A stretch of DNA of 24,797 nucleotides from UBA4729 sp038236865 (GCA_038236865.1 JBBRZI010000011.1:1-24797), one strand, 5' to 3'; numbered from the stretch's first letter, positions 7,576 to 14,993 are shown. The notes: generated from the sequence alone by a model not told the origin. Numbers and translations: made by a program.

Positions 7576-7725
7576 CAAATTTGTACGGAGCAAACCGCCC
7601 CCAAACCACCTGTGTATCTGCCCAGCAATCAAATTTTAGAATTGTGTGCAGCCATCATCCGGCTGGCCGTTTTTGTACTAATTTTGTATTCAGCCTTCAA
7701 TCTGTTAAGCCACACTTTTCGCCGT

Positions 7726-7797
7726 TTTGGCGGCCAAACGCCAGCACCGCCCCTACAGGCAAGTTATCGCCTGGTAAAGCCGTTTTTTGGCGGCCAA
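7726..7797. repeat. Two TTTGGC-G-GCCAA palindromes in the ftsA-ftsZ spacer
   Basis: Palindrome 1 is 7726-7738 (TTTGGC G GCCAAA) and palindrome 2 is 7787-7797 (TTGGC G GCCAA). Their centres are 60 bp apart, both are preceded by GCCG and T-runs, and both are followed by ACGCC. The same spacer has AAGTTATC at 7761-7768 and 7827-7834. They could be operators for ftsZ or part of the ftsA 3' end. The rest of the 334-bp spacer holds only the ftsZ promoter. Confidence 0.5.
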
Positions 7798-7843
7798 TTG
7801 AACGCCCGGTAAGATTCCCGAAACGTAAGTTATCCTGCCAAGT

Positions 7844-9073
7844 TTAACGCCGCAAGCGGCCAAATAGCGAGTTGAGCAAGCCGCGAGCATTGTCGCTGGC
7901 CGTACCGCCGCCCATCGGGGCACTCGGCAACAGCAACATGTCGAGCATCATTAGCCCGACGACAACCGTAAAGCTTGGGTCTTCGACTGTATCAACCAAA
8001 CCGCTGATGTTTTGAAGCTTACCGACGCGGGCCGACAGCTGTAACTTTTCGCGCGTGAAGTCTTCGATGCCTGGTAATTTAGCCGTGCCACCGGTCAGGA
8101 CGATGCCGCCGGGCAATTTGCGCGAGCGTTTAATTTTAGACAGCTCTTTGTCGACGTATTCGAGCAACTCTTCAACCCGGGCTTCCACGATCATGGCGAT
8201 ATCTTCAGATTTGAAATTCTGAACCGTATCACCGACTTTAACGATCGCATTCATTTTTTTCGGGTTTTGGTGCAGGTCGGCGTGCTTTAGTTTCACGGCC
8301 TCTGCGATATCCAGGTCGGTTCTCAGCCCAATAGCCAGGTCGTTGGTAATATGCTGGCCGCCAATTGGCAGAACAGCCACGTGCTGGACTTCACCGTCTT
8401 CAAAGATAATCAGATTGGTCGTGCCGGCGCCAATGTCTATTAGGGCCGTGCCGGCTTCTTTTTGCTGACGCGTCAGCACCGCTTCGGCCGCAGCCAAGCT
8501 CGACACAGTGTGATGGATTGGTTCAACTTCGGCTGTCTCGAGCGCTTTATCGAGCGAACGTAAATTAGGTGAGCTGGCTGTCACAATGTGGGCGTCAACT
8601 TCCAAGCGGACACCGTGCATACCGACGGGGTCTTTGATATTGCGCTGGCCATCGAGGCTGTAGTTTTTAGCAAAAAACTGCACGATTTCACGGTTAGCCG
8701 GCAGATTAACAATCGTCGCGGCCTCTTCAACCCGTAGCCGGTCTTCGGTGATGATTTCGCGGTTCGCGGCACTGATCGCAATAACTCCTTGGGAGTTAAT
8801 GCCTTCGACGTGCGAACCGTTGACGTTAACAGTGGCCTGCTTGATTGTCATTCCCGAAATACGCTCGGCCTCGGTGACAGCCCGAACGATCGCCTCAGCG
8901 ACTTCATCAGGATGGACGACGGCACCACGGCGCATGCCTTGGTTCGGCGCCGTACCGTGGCCGATAATCGATGGCTTGTTGCTGCCACCCGGATCAAACA
9001 TGCCAATCACACAGCGAACCGTGCTGGTACCAATATCTAGACCAATAAAATGTTCTGGTTGAGAACCGTGCAT
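7844..9073 (-). CDS. ftsA: Cell division protein FtsA
   Basis: FtsA is an actin-like ATPase that tethers FtsZ filaments to the membrane. The 409-residue length is normal. Actin-fold motifs are clear: phosphate 1 GLDIGTSTV at 11-19, phosphate 2 LIDIGAGTTN at 211-220, and the adenosine motif GIVLTGGTAKLPGI at 323-336. The C-terminal GLLNSLFGRLRR (398-409) is the amphipathic membrane-targeting helix expected of the family. No Shine-Dalgarno precedes the ATG. Instead TATACT ends 9 nt upstream, suggesting a leaderless or nearly leaderless mRNA. A repeat hairpin separates it from map. Confidence 0.96.
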   Translation of the reverse strand: MHGSQPEHFIGLDIGTSTVRCVIGMFDPGGSNKPSIIGHGTAPNQGMRRGAVVHPDEVAEAIVRAVTEAERISGMTIKQATVNVNGSHVEGINSQGVIAISAANREIITEDRLRVEEAATIVNLPANREIVQFFAKNYSLDGQRNIKDPVGMHGVRLEVDAHIVTASSPNLRSLDKALETAEVEPIHHTVSSLAAAEAVLTRQQKEAGTALIDIGAGTTNLIIFEDGEVQHVAVLPIGGQHITNDLAIGLRTDLDIAEAVKLKHADLHQNPKKMNAIVKVGDTVQNFKSEDIAMIVEARVEELLEYVDKELSKIKRSRKLPGGIVLTGGTAKLPGIEDFTREKLQLSARVGKLQNISGLVDTVEDPSFTVVVGLMMLDMLLLPSAPMGGGTASDNARGLLNSLFGRLRR

Positions 9074-9082
9074 ATAACGGCT

Positions 9083-9088
9083 AGTATA
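9083..9088 (-). promoter_or_regulatory. -10 element of ftsA, leaderless arrangement
   Basis: TATACT on the minus strand (9088-9083) is followed by 9 nt and then the ATG at 9073. No good -35 lies 16-18 nt further upstream (best TGGCGT). The position alone would start transcription within about 3 nt of the start codon. Confidence 0.5.
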
Positions 9089-9116
9089 CCGCTATTGCTT
9101 CTCTGACGCCAGCCTG

Positions 9117-9235
9117 ATAGTGGAATAGTAGGATAGTTACATAGTTGAATAGTTTGATAGTAGTATAGTTGGATAGTATCGTGCTATTAAGCTATCCCAC
9201 CATCAAACTATACTACTATCAAACTATTCCACTAT
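9117..9235. repeat. Period-8 ATAGTNNN array facing its reverse complement
   Basis: Eight exact ATAGT pentamers start at 9117, 9125, 9133, 9141, 9149, 9157, 9165 and 9173, each followed by three variable bases. After a 30-bp centre, ACTAT recurs at 9207, 9215, 9223 and 9231, in the same phase with degenerate units at 9191 and 9199. Positions 9147-9170 and 9206-9229 are a perfect 24-bp inverted repeat, so the spacer between ftsA and map can form a long hairpin. There is no U-run. Confidence 0.9.
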
Positions 9236-9239
9236 CCCC

Positions 9240-9995
9240 TTACAGCGTGGTGAGGATTTCGGCACCATCGTCGGTGATAAGTACGGTATGTTCGAAGTGT
9301 GCCGACCATGAGCCGTCGGCGGTCAGGATGGTCCAGCCGTCGCGGGCGACCTCGACGTTGTCGGTGCCAAGGGTCGACATCGGCTCGATGGCAATCGTCA
9401 TGCCGGCTGACAGCCATGGCCCGGTATTGGGGCGGCCATAGTTGGGGATATTAGGGTCTTCGTGCAGGTGATGGCCGACACCATGGCCAACCAAATCACG
9501 CACAATACCGTAGTGGAATCTATCAAGCACCGCTTGGACGGCCGCGCCGATATCGCCAGTCCGAACCTTATCATGGACGGCTCCGATACCGGCCATCAAT
9601 GAGCGTTCGGTTCGAGCGACGAGATCTTTATGACGTTGCTGCTTGGGCTTGCCGACAATCATACTGCGTGCGCCGTCGGTAATCATGCCTTTGTAGGTCA
9701 CGCCAAAATCCATACTCAATATATCGCCGTCAGCCACCACACGTTCTTTATTTGGAATACCGTGGACAACTTCGTTATTGAGCGATACACACAGTACGTC
9801 CGGAAACCCTTGGTAGCCGAGAAAGCTGGCCTTACCGCCCAAAGCTTTGAGCTCAATGGCGGCAATACTGGCAAGATCTTTCGTCGACATGCCGGGTGCG
9901 GCGCGATCGACTAACAGCTGCAGAACAGTTGCGAGCATCCGGCCGCTGTCGCGCATCGCGCTAATTTCGGAAGCCGTTTTAATTTTCGTTTGCAT
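9240..9995 (-). CDS. map: Methionine aminopeptidase, type I
   Basis: This enzyme removes the initiator methionine from nascent proteins after deformylation, so it works downstream of Def. The 251 residues cover the catalytic pita-bread fold without N-terminal extension. All five metal ligands are present at canonical spacing: D96 (SMDFG), D107 (ITDGA), H171 (GHGVGHH), E204 (IAIEP) and E235 (HFEHT). The substrate histidines H78 and H178 are also visible. It follows adk by 12 nt and is probably in the rpsU-yqeY-adk-map unit. No Shine-Dalgarno is seen before the ATG, but TATAAT overlaps the adk stop 11 nt upstream, so an internal start is possible. Confidence 0.97.
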   Translation of the reverse strand: MQTKIKTASEISAMRDSGRMLATVLQLLVDRAAPGMSTKDLASIAAIELKALGGKASFLGYQGFPDVLCVSLNNEVVHGIPNKERVVADGDILSMDFGVTYKGMITDGARSMIVGKPKQQRHKDLVARTERSLMAGIGAVHDKVRTGDIGAAVQAVLDRFHYGIVRDLVGHGVGHHLHEDPNIPNYGRPNTGPWLSAGMTIAIEPMSTLGTDNVEVARDGWTILTADGSWSAHFEHTVLITDDGAEILTTL

Positions 9996-10007
9996 AGCTG
10001 CTTTAGA

Positions 10008-10556
10008 TTATAGCGCAGTCGGGGCCAAGCCGATATGCTGCATGATTTGATCGTGGACAGTGATGGGGTCTTGATCGGCATCAATCGAATAGACGGGTAA
10101 ACCGGCCGCTCGAAAGTGATCAAGGATTGGCAAGGTAGTCTTCTGGTATTCAGTAAAGCGTTTTTGAATGGCAAGCTCGGTGTCGTCTTGACGACCGCGC
10201 GCCAGCAAGCGCTTTTTGACGATGTCCAGATCGGCCGTCAAGTTAAAGACAGCTGTCAGGGGCAAACGGCCCTTGTTGATTTCGGCCAGCAACCAGTCGG
10301 TCTGCACAATGGTGCGCGGGAAACCGTCAAGTAAAAATTCGTCGCTGGTATCAATGAGCTTGAGGGTTTTATCAACCAGCTCAATGACTTCATCGTCGCT
10401 CAGTAGTTCACCGGCCAGCATGCGCTGACGACGTTCGCCCGTTACGAGGACCCGAAAGAGCTCACCAGTCGAGATCCAGGCATAGCCGTGCTCATCGGCA
10501 AACAGCCGCCCTTGCATACTCTTGCCTGCACCCGCCACACCTGTTAATACGATCAT
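10008..10556 (-). CDS. adk: Adenylate kinase (short form)
   Basis: Adenylate kinase interconverts ATP+AMP and 2 ADP. The protein has 182 residues, shorter than the 215-residue bacterial type because the LID insert is minimal. The P-loop GVAGAGKS is at 6-13, the AMP-binding STGELFR at 29-35, DGFPR at 77-81, and the arginines of KKRLLARGRQDD lie at about 114-125. The first glycine of the P-loop is as usual, but the loop reads GVAGAGKS rather than GxPGxGKG, so another nucleoside monophosphate kinase is a possible alternative. Its ATG overlaps the yqeY stop (ATGA), which implies translational coupling. Confidence 0.88.
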   Translation of the reverse strand: MIVLTGVAGAGKSMQGRLFADEHGYAWISTGELFRVLVTGERRQRMLAGELLSDDEVIELVDKTLKLIDTSDEFLLDGFPRTIVQTDWLLAEINKGRLPLTAVFNLTADLDIVKKRLLARGRQDDTELAIQKRFTEYQKTTLPILDHFRAAGLPVYSIDADQDPITVHDQIMQHIGLAPTAL

Positions 10557-11008
10557 TTCTGTTGAAGCCTTTCTTTGGCAATTTTAGCAATAATTGAGCC
10601 GTCGGCGCTGGCGCCGAGACGTTGTTTGACTGTACCGATTACTTGGCCCATGCCGGCCAAGCCGACTGCCCCGCTTGCGCTGATGACGGCGTCAACAGCG
10701 GCGGTGATTTCGGCGACGCTCAGTTGAGCCGGCAAGTAAGCTTCAATGATGGCTTTCTCGGCGAGTTCCTTTTGGGCGCTCTCCGGGCGATCACCTTGCA
10801 CGTACATATCGGCGCTTTCTTGGCGCTTCTTGGCCTCTTTGGCTAATAGCATACTCACTTCGTCATTCTCGAGCCCCGTGTCGCGCTTACCGGCAGCAAC
10901 TTTGGCATAGAGCAAGACGCTCTTTAAGCCACGGAGCGTGCTCACACGTAATGCATCACCGGCCAACAGAGCGGTTTTAACGTCCTGTTCGATCTGTTGC
11001 TCAATCAT
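10553..11008 (-). CDS. yqeY: GatB/YqeY-domain protein
   Basis: A 151-residue stand-alone protein of the YqeY family, helical and related to the tail domain of the amidotransferase subunit GatB. Such domains bind tRNA in Gat enzymes; the function of the free form is not established. Seen: the opening helix with LRVSTLRGLKSVLLYAK, the middle helix EAKKRQESADMY, the conserved YLPAQLS, and a C-terminal half with GMGQVIGTVKQRLGASADGSIIAKIAKE, which matches the family pattern MGKVMGxLKxxxxGRADxxxVxxxVK. It starts 7 nt after the rpsU stop, the common rpsU-yqeY pairing of many bacteria. Confidence 0.93.
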   Translation of the reverse strand: MIEQQIEQDVKTALLAGDALRVSTLRGLKSVLLYAKVAAGKRDTGLENDEVSMLLAKEAKKRQESADMYVQGDRPESAQKELAEKAIIEAYLPAQLSVAEITAAVDAVISASGAVGLAGMGQVIGTVKQRLGASADGSIIAKIAKERLQQK

Positions 11009-11015
11009 TCTTAGT

Positions 11016-11231
11016 TTAGCGTTGTCCCAGCTTCATTTTGCGGAGTTTGATCGCTTTGCGCTCTTGGCGAATAATCGCTTTGGCACGGCGCTCACGCTTG
11101 CTGAGGGGCTTCTCAAAGTATTGATTAGCTTTGACAACGGCGATAGCGCCAGACTGTGCGACCTTGCGGTTAAAGCGGCGTAATAGGTTTTCGAGTGACT
11201 CTTTAGAATCTTTGCGGGTTACTTGTATCAT
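11016..11231 (-). CDS. rpsU: Small ribosomal subunit protein bS21
   Basis: bS21 is a small, very basic protein of the 30S platform that lies near the anti-Shine-Dalgarno. From the ATG at 11231 it has 71 residues and starts MIQVTRKDSKESLENLLRRF, the family N-terminus. An in-frame GTG at 11249 would add six residues but would overlap the -10 element. The promoter TTGCAA-17-TACAAT ends only 9 nt before the ATG and there is no Shine-Dalgarno, so the message is probably leaderless. This is notable for a protein tied to Shine-Dalgarno recognition. It heads the unit with yqeY, adk and map. Confidence 0.95.
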   Translation of the reverse strand: MIQVTRKDSKESLENLLRRFNRKVAQSGAIAVVKANQYFEKPLSKRERRAKAIIRQERKAIKLRKMKLGQR

Positions 11232-11240
11232 CAGGGGGTT

Positions 11241-11269
11241 ATTGTACACAACAGAGACAGACTTTGCAA
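11241..11269 (-). promoter_or_regulatory. Promoter for rpsU operon, leaderless arrangement
   Basis: TTGCAA (11269-11264), 17 nt, TACAAT (11246-11241) on the minus strand. Only 9 nt separate the -10 from the ATG at 11231, so the transcript would begin within about 3 nt of the start codon. Confidence 0.7.
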
Positions 11270-11286
11270 CCCCATCTGGCAGTTTA

Positions 11287-11369
11287 ATAGTTACATAGTA
11301 GGATAGTTTTATAGTGAGGCAGACAGCACTGTACTATCCTACTATCCTACTATTCTACTATGTGACTAT
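11287..11369. repeat. Second period-8 ATAGTNNN array with opposed arm
   Basis: ATAGT at 11287, 11295, 11303 and 11311, then ACTAT at 11333, 11341, 11349, 11357 and 11365, all spaced by exactly 8. Positions 11287-11307 and 11349-11369 pair in 19 of 21 positions. It fills the space between the rpsU promoter and the next gene and has the same design as 9117-9235. Confidence 0.9.
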
Positions 11370-11375
11370 CCGGCT

Positions 11376-11663
11376 TTAGCCAGTGACGCGTTTTTGGTTT
11401 GTGCGTTGTGATTTTAGCACGATACTTTGGAGTTCTTTAAAGATTGGGAATTGCTTGTTGGTGGAATAAACCTTGGTGTTACCCTGGCGTTCGCTGATTA
11501 AAAATCCAACTTTTTCCAAGCGCTTGAGTTCGCGCTGGATATTGCCGGCGTCCTCTTTGATGAGCTTAGCTAGACCACGTACGTGGGTTTTAAAATCGGG
11601 ATATTTAGCATAGATCACGATGATCTTGCGACGTACCCGGGATGTAATAAAGATATCTAACAT
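11376..11663 (-). CDS. Small winged-helix transcriptional regulator
   Basis: A 95-residue, basic, single-domain protein. The pattern YPDFKTHVRGLAKLIKEDAGNIQRELKRLEKVGFL is a helix-turn-helix with the recognition helix at about 41-53. The following ISERQGNTKVYSTNKQFP is the beta-hairpin wing, and a last helix (FKELQSIVLKS) closes the domain. This resembles the ArsR-like single wHTH proteins found in CPR and archaea, which often repress their own gene. No metal-binding cysteines are present. Consistent with autoregulation, a TTGTTT/AAACAA palindrome lies between its promoter and its start codon. AGAAAG near the ATG is at best a weak Shine-Dalgarno. Target genes are unknown. Confidence 0.85.
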   Translation of the reverse strand: MLDIFITSRVRRKIIVIYAKYPDFKTHVRGLAKLIKEDAGNIQRELKRLEKVGFLISERQGNTKVYSTNKQFPIFKELQSIVLKSQRTNQKRVTG

Positions 11664-11674
11664 AAGTCTTTCTA

Positions 11675-11689
11675 TTGTTTTTCAAACAA
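11675..11689. promoter_or_regulatory. Candidate operator before the winged-helix gene
   Basis: TTGTTT-TTC-AAACAA is a perfect 6+6 palindrome in the leader of the regulator gene, 11 nt before its ATG and 10 nt after its -10. AAGACTTA also occurs as a direct repeat on both sides (minus strand, about 11699-11692 and 11670-11663). The position fits a dimeric repressor site, but nothing here proves binding. Confidence 0.4.
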
Positions 11690-11699
11690 CGTAAGTCTT

Positions 11700-11728
11700 A
11701 GTATAGCGAGCTCGGGCCTGCATTTCAA
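11700..11728 (-). promoter_or_regulatory. Promoter for the winged-helix gene
   Basis: TTGAAA (11728-11723), 17 nt, TATACT (11705-11700) on the minus strand, followed by a leader of about 30 nt. The hexamers match consensus at 5 of 6 and 5 of 6 positions. Confidence 0.65.
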
Positions 11729-12258
11729 CACCCAATCCAAAAACCCTCCTATTAAGAGCAGTTAGCAGTTACTAGTTTACAGTTAGAGCCTGCGATTAAA
11801 ACCAGCAGAGCTGTAGCTACAAAGTTGATAGTTAGCTCCCCCGAGGCCAAAGCCCATTGCCATACTGAGCCCAATCAGAAATGAGTCGCCGACTAGGCGA
11901 CCACCATGGCGGTTAAACCGGCATAAAGTGCAGCCCTGATTAGCCGTTGTGCAAAATAAGCGGCCTTGGGTGCCGGCAGCTATCTGACGAGTGATTGTGC
12001 CAGTGGCACAATCGGGAGGAGTTCTGCCGGCAAGCTTATATTGTACAACTGCTAGTCAAGGCGGAACGTCCGCCGGTGGTTTTGGCTCCTTTTGGCAGCA
12101 AAAGGAGTAGATAAAAGAATGAGGTTTACATTGTAATAACATAGGGTATCTAGCCCGCACAAAAGCAGCGCAAGAACGAGCTATCGCCACAATACCGGGT
12201 ATAGCCAAGCATGACGTTGGATGCGTCCAAGTTACTGAGCGTTACGTAACAGAGGCGT
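11729..12258. other. Gene-free spacer between divergent regulator and priA
   Basis: It holds a period-7 array at 11757-11786 (AGCAGTT, AGCAGTT, ACTAGTT, TACAGTT) and copy 2 of the dispersed element. On its left the minus strand keeps an open frame to about 11790 with a hydrophobic Gly-rich stretch, but without a start. Near priA lie TTGGA/TCCAA (hairpin around 12214-12227) and the palindrome GTTACGTAAC (12241-12250). No gene is supported. Confidence 0.5.
11935..12140. repeat. Dispersed structured element, copy 2
   Basis: About 206 bp, homologous to 5892-6094. Four hairpins are perfect here: TGCCGGCAG/CTGCCGGCA (11971-11979 with 12024-12032) enclosing GATTGTGCC/GGCACAATC (11993-12001 with 12005-12013, loop AGT), then GGCGGA/TCCGCC (12060-12065 with 12069-12074), then CTCCTTTTG/CAAAAGGAG (12086-12094 with 12099-12107). 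Compared with copy 1, two pairs of the AGT-loop hairpin changed on both sides together (A-T to G-C, T-A to A-T). This favours a selected or recently copied folded structure. Confidence 0.8.
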
Positions 12259-12264
12259 TATACT
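12259..12264 (+). promoter_or_regulatory. -10 element of priA, leaderless arrangement
   Basis: TATACT ends 6 nt before the ATG at 12271, so the A of the ATG would be about the first transcribed base. No clear -35 is seen 16-18 nt upstream, and no Shine-Dalgarno is present. Confidence 0.55.
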
Positions 12265-12270
12265 GTGACT

Positions 12271-14208
12271 ATGCATTTCTACCTCATTTGGGTTCGCAGC
12301 AGTCGCTATCACGGCAGCGAAGCCCTTACCTACAGCAGCGCCGAGCACTTGCCTATCGGTGCAATCGTGCAGGTCGAGCTCCAAAAAGATACCGTCATGG
12401 GCCTAGTCATCGCTACCTCGAGCCAGCCCCGCTTCAAAACCAAGCCGATCGTCCGGGCCTATGCCTTACCTGCCTTGCCACTGCCCCTCATCAAGCTCAG
12501 CCAATGGCTCCAGACCTACTACCCGGCACCGCTCGGTATCCTCGCCCAGCAGTTACTACCGGCGCTCCTGGCCGAAAAGCAGCTCGCTGCCGCCCCACTG
12601 CAGCAGTTCACCGCGCCCGATCGCTCCAAGCTGCCGCCGCTCACCACCGAGCAACAAGCCGCCCTGACGGCCATCGACGCCGCCGAAACCTACTTGCTGC
12701 ACGGCAAAACAGGTAGCGGCAAAACCCGGCTCTATATAGAGCTGGCCGCCAAAGCCGTGGCCAGCGGCAAATCGGCCATCATCCTGACGCCCGAAATCAG
12801 CCTGACCTCACAACTGGCCAACAATTTTCGGGACGTGTTCGGCGACCGCGTCATCGTCTTCCACTCCCAGCAAGCCCCCAGCGAGCGCCAACGGGCCTGG
12901 CTCGACAGCCTGCAAGCCACCCAACCGGTCATCCTAATTGGCCCGCGCTCGGCACTGTTTAGTCCGATCTTAAAACTCGGCCTGATCGTACTCGATGAAT
13001 CACACGAAGCCGCCTACAAACAAGATCAGGCGCCCCAATACCAAACCGGCCGGGTCGCCGCATCGCTGGCTCGCCTCACCCGGGCTACGCTGGTACTGGG
13101 TTCCGCCACCCCGGCCATCAATGATTATTTTTTAGCCGAGCGCCTGCACAAGCCAATCGTGCGGTTGCTCAAATTAGCCCAAGGCGACCATCCCGCCAGC
13201 CAAGTCACCCTGATCGACATGAAAGATCGGTCGGCCTTCCCGCGCTCGTCATACGTCAGCCAACCGCTCATCCTAGCCGTCAAGCAAGCCCTCGCCCGCG
13301 GCGAACAAAGCTTGCTCTACCTCAACCGACGCGGCACCGCCCGCCTCGTCATGTGCGAGAAGTGCGGTTGGCAGGCCGAGTGTCCGCACTGCGATATACC
13401 CCTCACCTACCACGGCGACAAGCACGAGCTGCGCTGCCACAGTTGCGATTATCACGCCAGCCTGCCGGCTAACTGCCCGACCTGCTCACACCCGTCAATT
13501 CTATTTAAAACGGCCGGTACCAAAGCAATCGTCGATGAAGTCACCAAACTGTTTCCGAATGCCCGGATTGCCCGCTTTGACACCGACAATAGCAAGGCCG
13601 AGCGCTTCGAACAGCACTACGAAAGCGTCCGCCGCGGCGACATCGATATCCTGATCGGCACCCAATTGCTGGCTAAAGGCCTCGACCTACCCAAGCTCAG
13701 CACGCTCGGCATTTTGCTAGCCGACACCAGCCTCTACCTGCCGGATTTTTCGGCCGAAGAGCGTACCTTCCAGCTCATCAGCCAGGTGCTCGGGCGAATT
13801 AGCCGTGGCCACGTCGCCGGCCAGGCAATCATCCAAACCTACCACACCGATCACCCGATCCTGCAGGCCGCGATTGCCGGCGACTACCAGGGCTTTTATG
13901 AAAACGAGCTCAAAACCCGCCAGCAGTTTCTGTTCCCACCGTTCTGTTACCTGCTCAAGTTAACCTGCCGCCGGGCCACCAGCCGCTCGGCCGAACTGGC
14001 CGCCGGCAAGCTGAAGGCCGCTATCCAAGCGAGTGGTCTTAAAGTCCGTGTCGAAGGCCCCGCCCCGTGTTTTTACGAAAAGTTCCAGGCCAAATTTCAG
14101 TGGCAGCTCGTCGTTAAAGCCGTCGATCGCCCCGAGCTTATCAAAGTGATCAATTCCCTGCCAACCAGTGGCTGGTCCTTTGACATCGACCCCATCGATT
14201 TGCTCTAG
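12271..14208 (+). CDS. priA: Primosomal replication restart helicase PriA
   Basis: PriA is a 3'-5' superfamily 2 helicase that reloads the replisome at collapsed forks. From the ATG it has 645 residues, shorter than the roughly 730 of E. coli. The N-terminal DNA-binding part is compact. Walker A GKTGSGKT is at 145-152, motif II DESHE at 242-246 (DEEH in most), and SATP near 278. Eight zinc-binding cysteines lie at 362, 365, 371, 374, 389, 392, 402 and 405. Motif V GTQLLAKGLDLP and motif VI QVLGRISRG follow; VI departs from the common QVAGRAGR. The in-frame GTG at 12265 directly follows the -10 element, so the ATG is preferred. It leads the classic priA-def-fmt order, although def has its own candidate promoter. 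Confidence 0.95.
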   Translation: MHFYLIWVRSSRYHGSEALTYSSAEHLPIGAIVQVELQKDTVMGLVIATSSQPRFKTKPIVRAYALPALPLPLIKLSQWLQTYYPAPLGILAQQLLPALLAEKQLAAAPLQQFTAPDRSKLPPLTTEQQAALTAIDAAETYLLHGKTGSGKTRLYIELAAKAVASGKSAIILTPEISLTSQLANNFRDVFGDRVIVFHSQQAPSERQRAWLDSLQATQPVILIGPRSALFSPILKLGLIVLDESHEAAYKQDQAPQYQTGRVAASLARLTRATLVLGSATPAINDYFLAERLHKPIVRLLKLAQGDHPASQVTLIDMKDRSAFPRSSYVSQPLILAVKQALARGEQSLLYLNRRGTARLVMCEKCGWQAECPHCDIPLTYHGDKHELRCHSCDYHASLPANCPTCSHPSILFKTAGTKAIVDEVTKLFPNARIARFDTDNSKAERFEQHYESVRRGDIDILIGTQLLAKGLDLPKLSTLGILLADTSLYLPDFSAEERTFQLISQVLGRISRGHVAGQAIIQTYHTDHPILQAAIAGDYQGFYENELKTRQQFLFPPFCYLLKLTCRRATSRSAELAAGKLKAAIQASGLKVRVEGPAPCFYEKFQAKFQWQLVVKAVDRPELIKVINSLPTSGWSFDIDPIDLL

Positions 14209-14234
14209 GCACAGGCTGCAGGTAGTTGGCAGTC

Positions 14235-14338
14235 GATAAATGATAAATGGTAAATGGTAAATGGTAGTTGGTAGATGGTAGTTGGGGTTGAGCCGCAGCC
14301 CCCCCTAACTACCAACTACTACCCCCCATCTACCAACT
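14235..14338. repeat. Period-7 array with opposed arm between priA and def
   Basis: Seven heptamers run from 14235 to 14283: GATAAAT twice, GGTAAAT twice, then GGTAGTT, GGTAGAT, GGTAGTT. After GGGG and a short centre, the right side (about 14301-14338) is a variant of the reverse complement. AGTTGGTAGATGG (14266-14278) pairs exactly with 14326-14338, and TAGTT with AACTA (14279-14283 with 14307-14311). It can act as a hairpin after priA but has no U-run. Confidence 0.85.
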
Positions 14339-14401
14339 CTTTGGCAGCGAAGACCACAACGATTCAAGCTGATCAAGGGTTCACTAGCGTGTCTAATCTG
14401 T

Positions 14402-14407
14402 TATACT
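14402..14407 (+). promoter_or_regulatory. -10 element of def, leaderless arrangement
   Basis: TATACT ends 7 nt before the ATG at 14415. A partial -35 (TTCACT, 14380-14385) lies 16 nt upstream. There is no Shine-Dalgarno. Confidence 0.55.
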
Positions 14408-14414
14408 TTTGGCA

Positions 14415-14993
14415 ATGACAAAAGACGATATTATAACGCTGCCCAATCCCCGCCTTCGGCAAAAATCACAACGCATCGGCATCATCAGCGACGAGATTAA
14501 GCAACTCGTAACCAACATGGAAGCCGCCACCATGAACTGGGACGCCAGCCGCGAGCACGAAGTCGGCGTAGCCCTCGCCGCCATCCAAATCGACCAATTG
14601 TATAGAGTCGTTGTCGTGCGCAACGATTACGACAACAAAGAAAACCACACCTTCACGGCGTACATCAACCCCGAGGTTACCAAGTTTGAAGGCAAAATCG
14701 AAGAAGATTTCGAAGGCTGTCTCAGCGTCCCCCTGATTTACGGCAAGGTGCCGCGCTATAGCAAAGTTCGCGTCAAAGCCCTCGATATTGACGGCCACGA
14801 ATTCCGGACAACCGCCAATGGGTTTTTGGCCCGCGTCTTCCAACACGAAATTGATCACACGAACGGTATCGTTTTTATCGATCACATCAGAGACAACCCC
14901 AAAGCTTTTTTTGAACTCAACACGGCCGGAGAGCTGGAGCAACTAAATTACGATGATGTCACCCAAAATCAGATCTTATGGCCAGAAGCTTGA
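14415..14993 (+). CDS. def: Peptide deformylase
   Basis: Def removes the formyl group from nascent chains before methionine aminopeptidase acts. The protein has 192 residues. The three metal-site motifs are present: GVALAAIQ at 51-58 (family GxGLAAxQ, here with Val/Ala where Gly/Leu are usual), EGCLS at 100-104 with C102, and HEIDH at 144-148. Insertions around residues 60-90 (RNDYDNKENHTF) resemble type 2 or type 3 variants more than E. coli Def. I chose the ATG at 14415 because the in-frame TTG at 14409 lies inside the post -10 region. The TGA stop shows standard stop usage. The next gene, fmt, begins 16 nt later. Confidence 0.93.
   Translation: MTKDDIITLPNPRLRQKSQRIGIISDEIKQLVTNMEAATMNWDASREHEVGVALAAIQIDQLYRVVVVRNDYDNKENHTFTAYINPEVTKFEGKIEEDFEGCLSVPLIYGKVPRYSKVRVKALDIDGHEFRTTANGFLARVFQHEIDHTNGIVFIDHIRDNPKAFFELNTAGELEQLNYDDVTQNQILWPEA

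Noticed and set aside
9117..11369. CRISPR arrays from the regular repeats
   Set aside because: The units are 7-8 bp with 3-bp variable parts, there are no 25-40 bp repeats or spacers, and no cas genes.
14953..14955. ATG 14953 as the fmt start
   Set aside because: It would overlap def by 41 bp without a ribosome binding site; the GTG at 15010 has GAGGAG at 6 nt.
14991..14993. Recoded UGA as in Gracilibacteria/SR1
   Set aside because: The def frame ends in TGA at the expected length, and no long gene has in-frame TGA.
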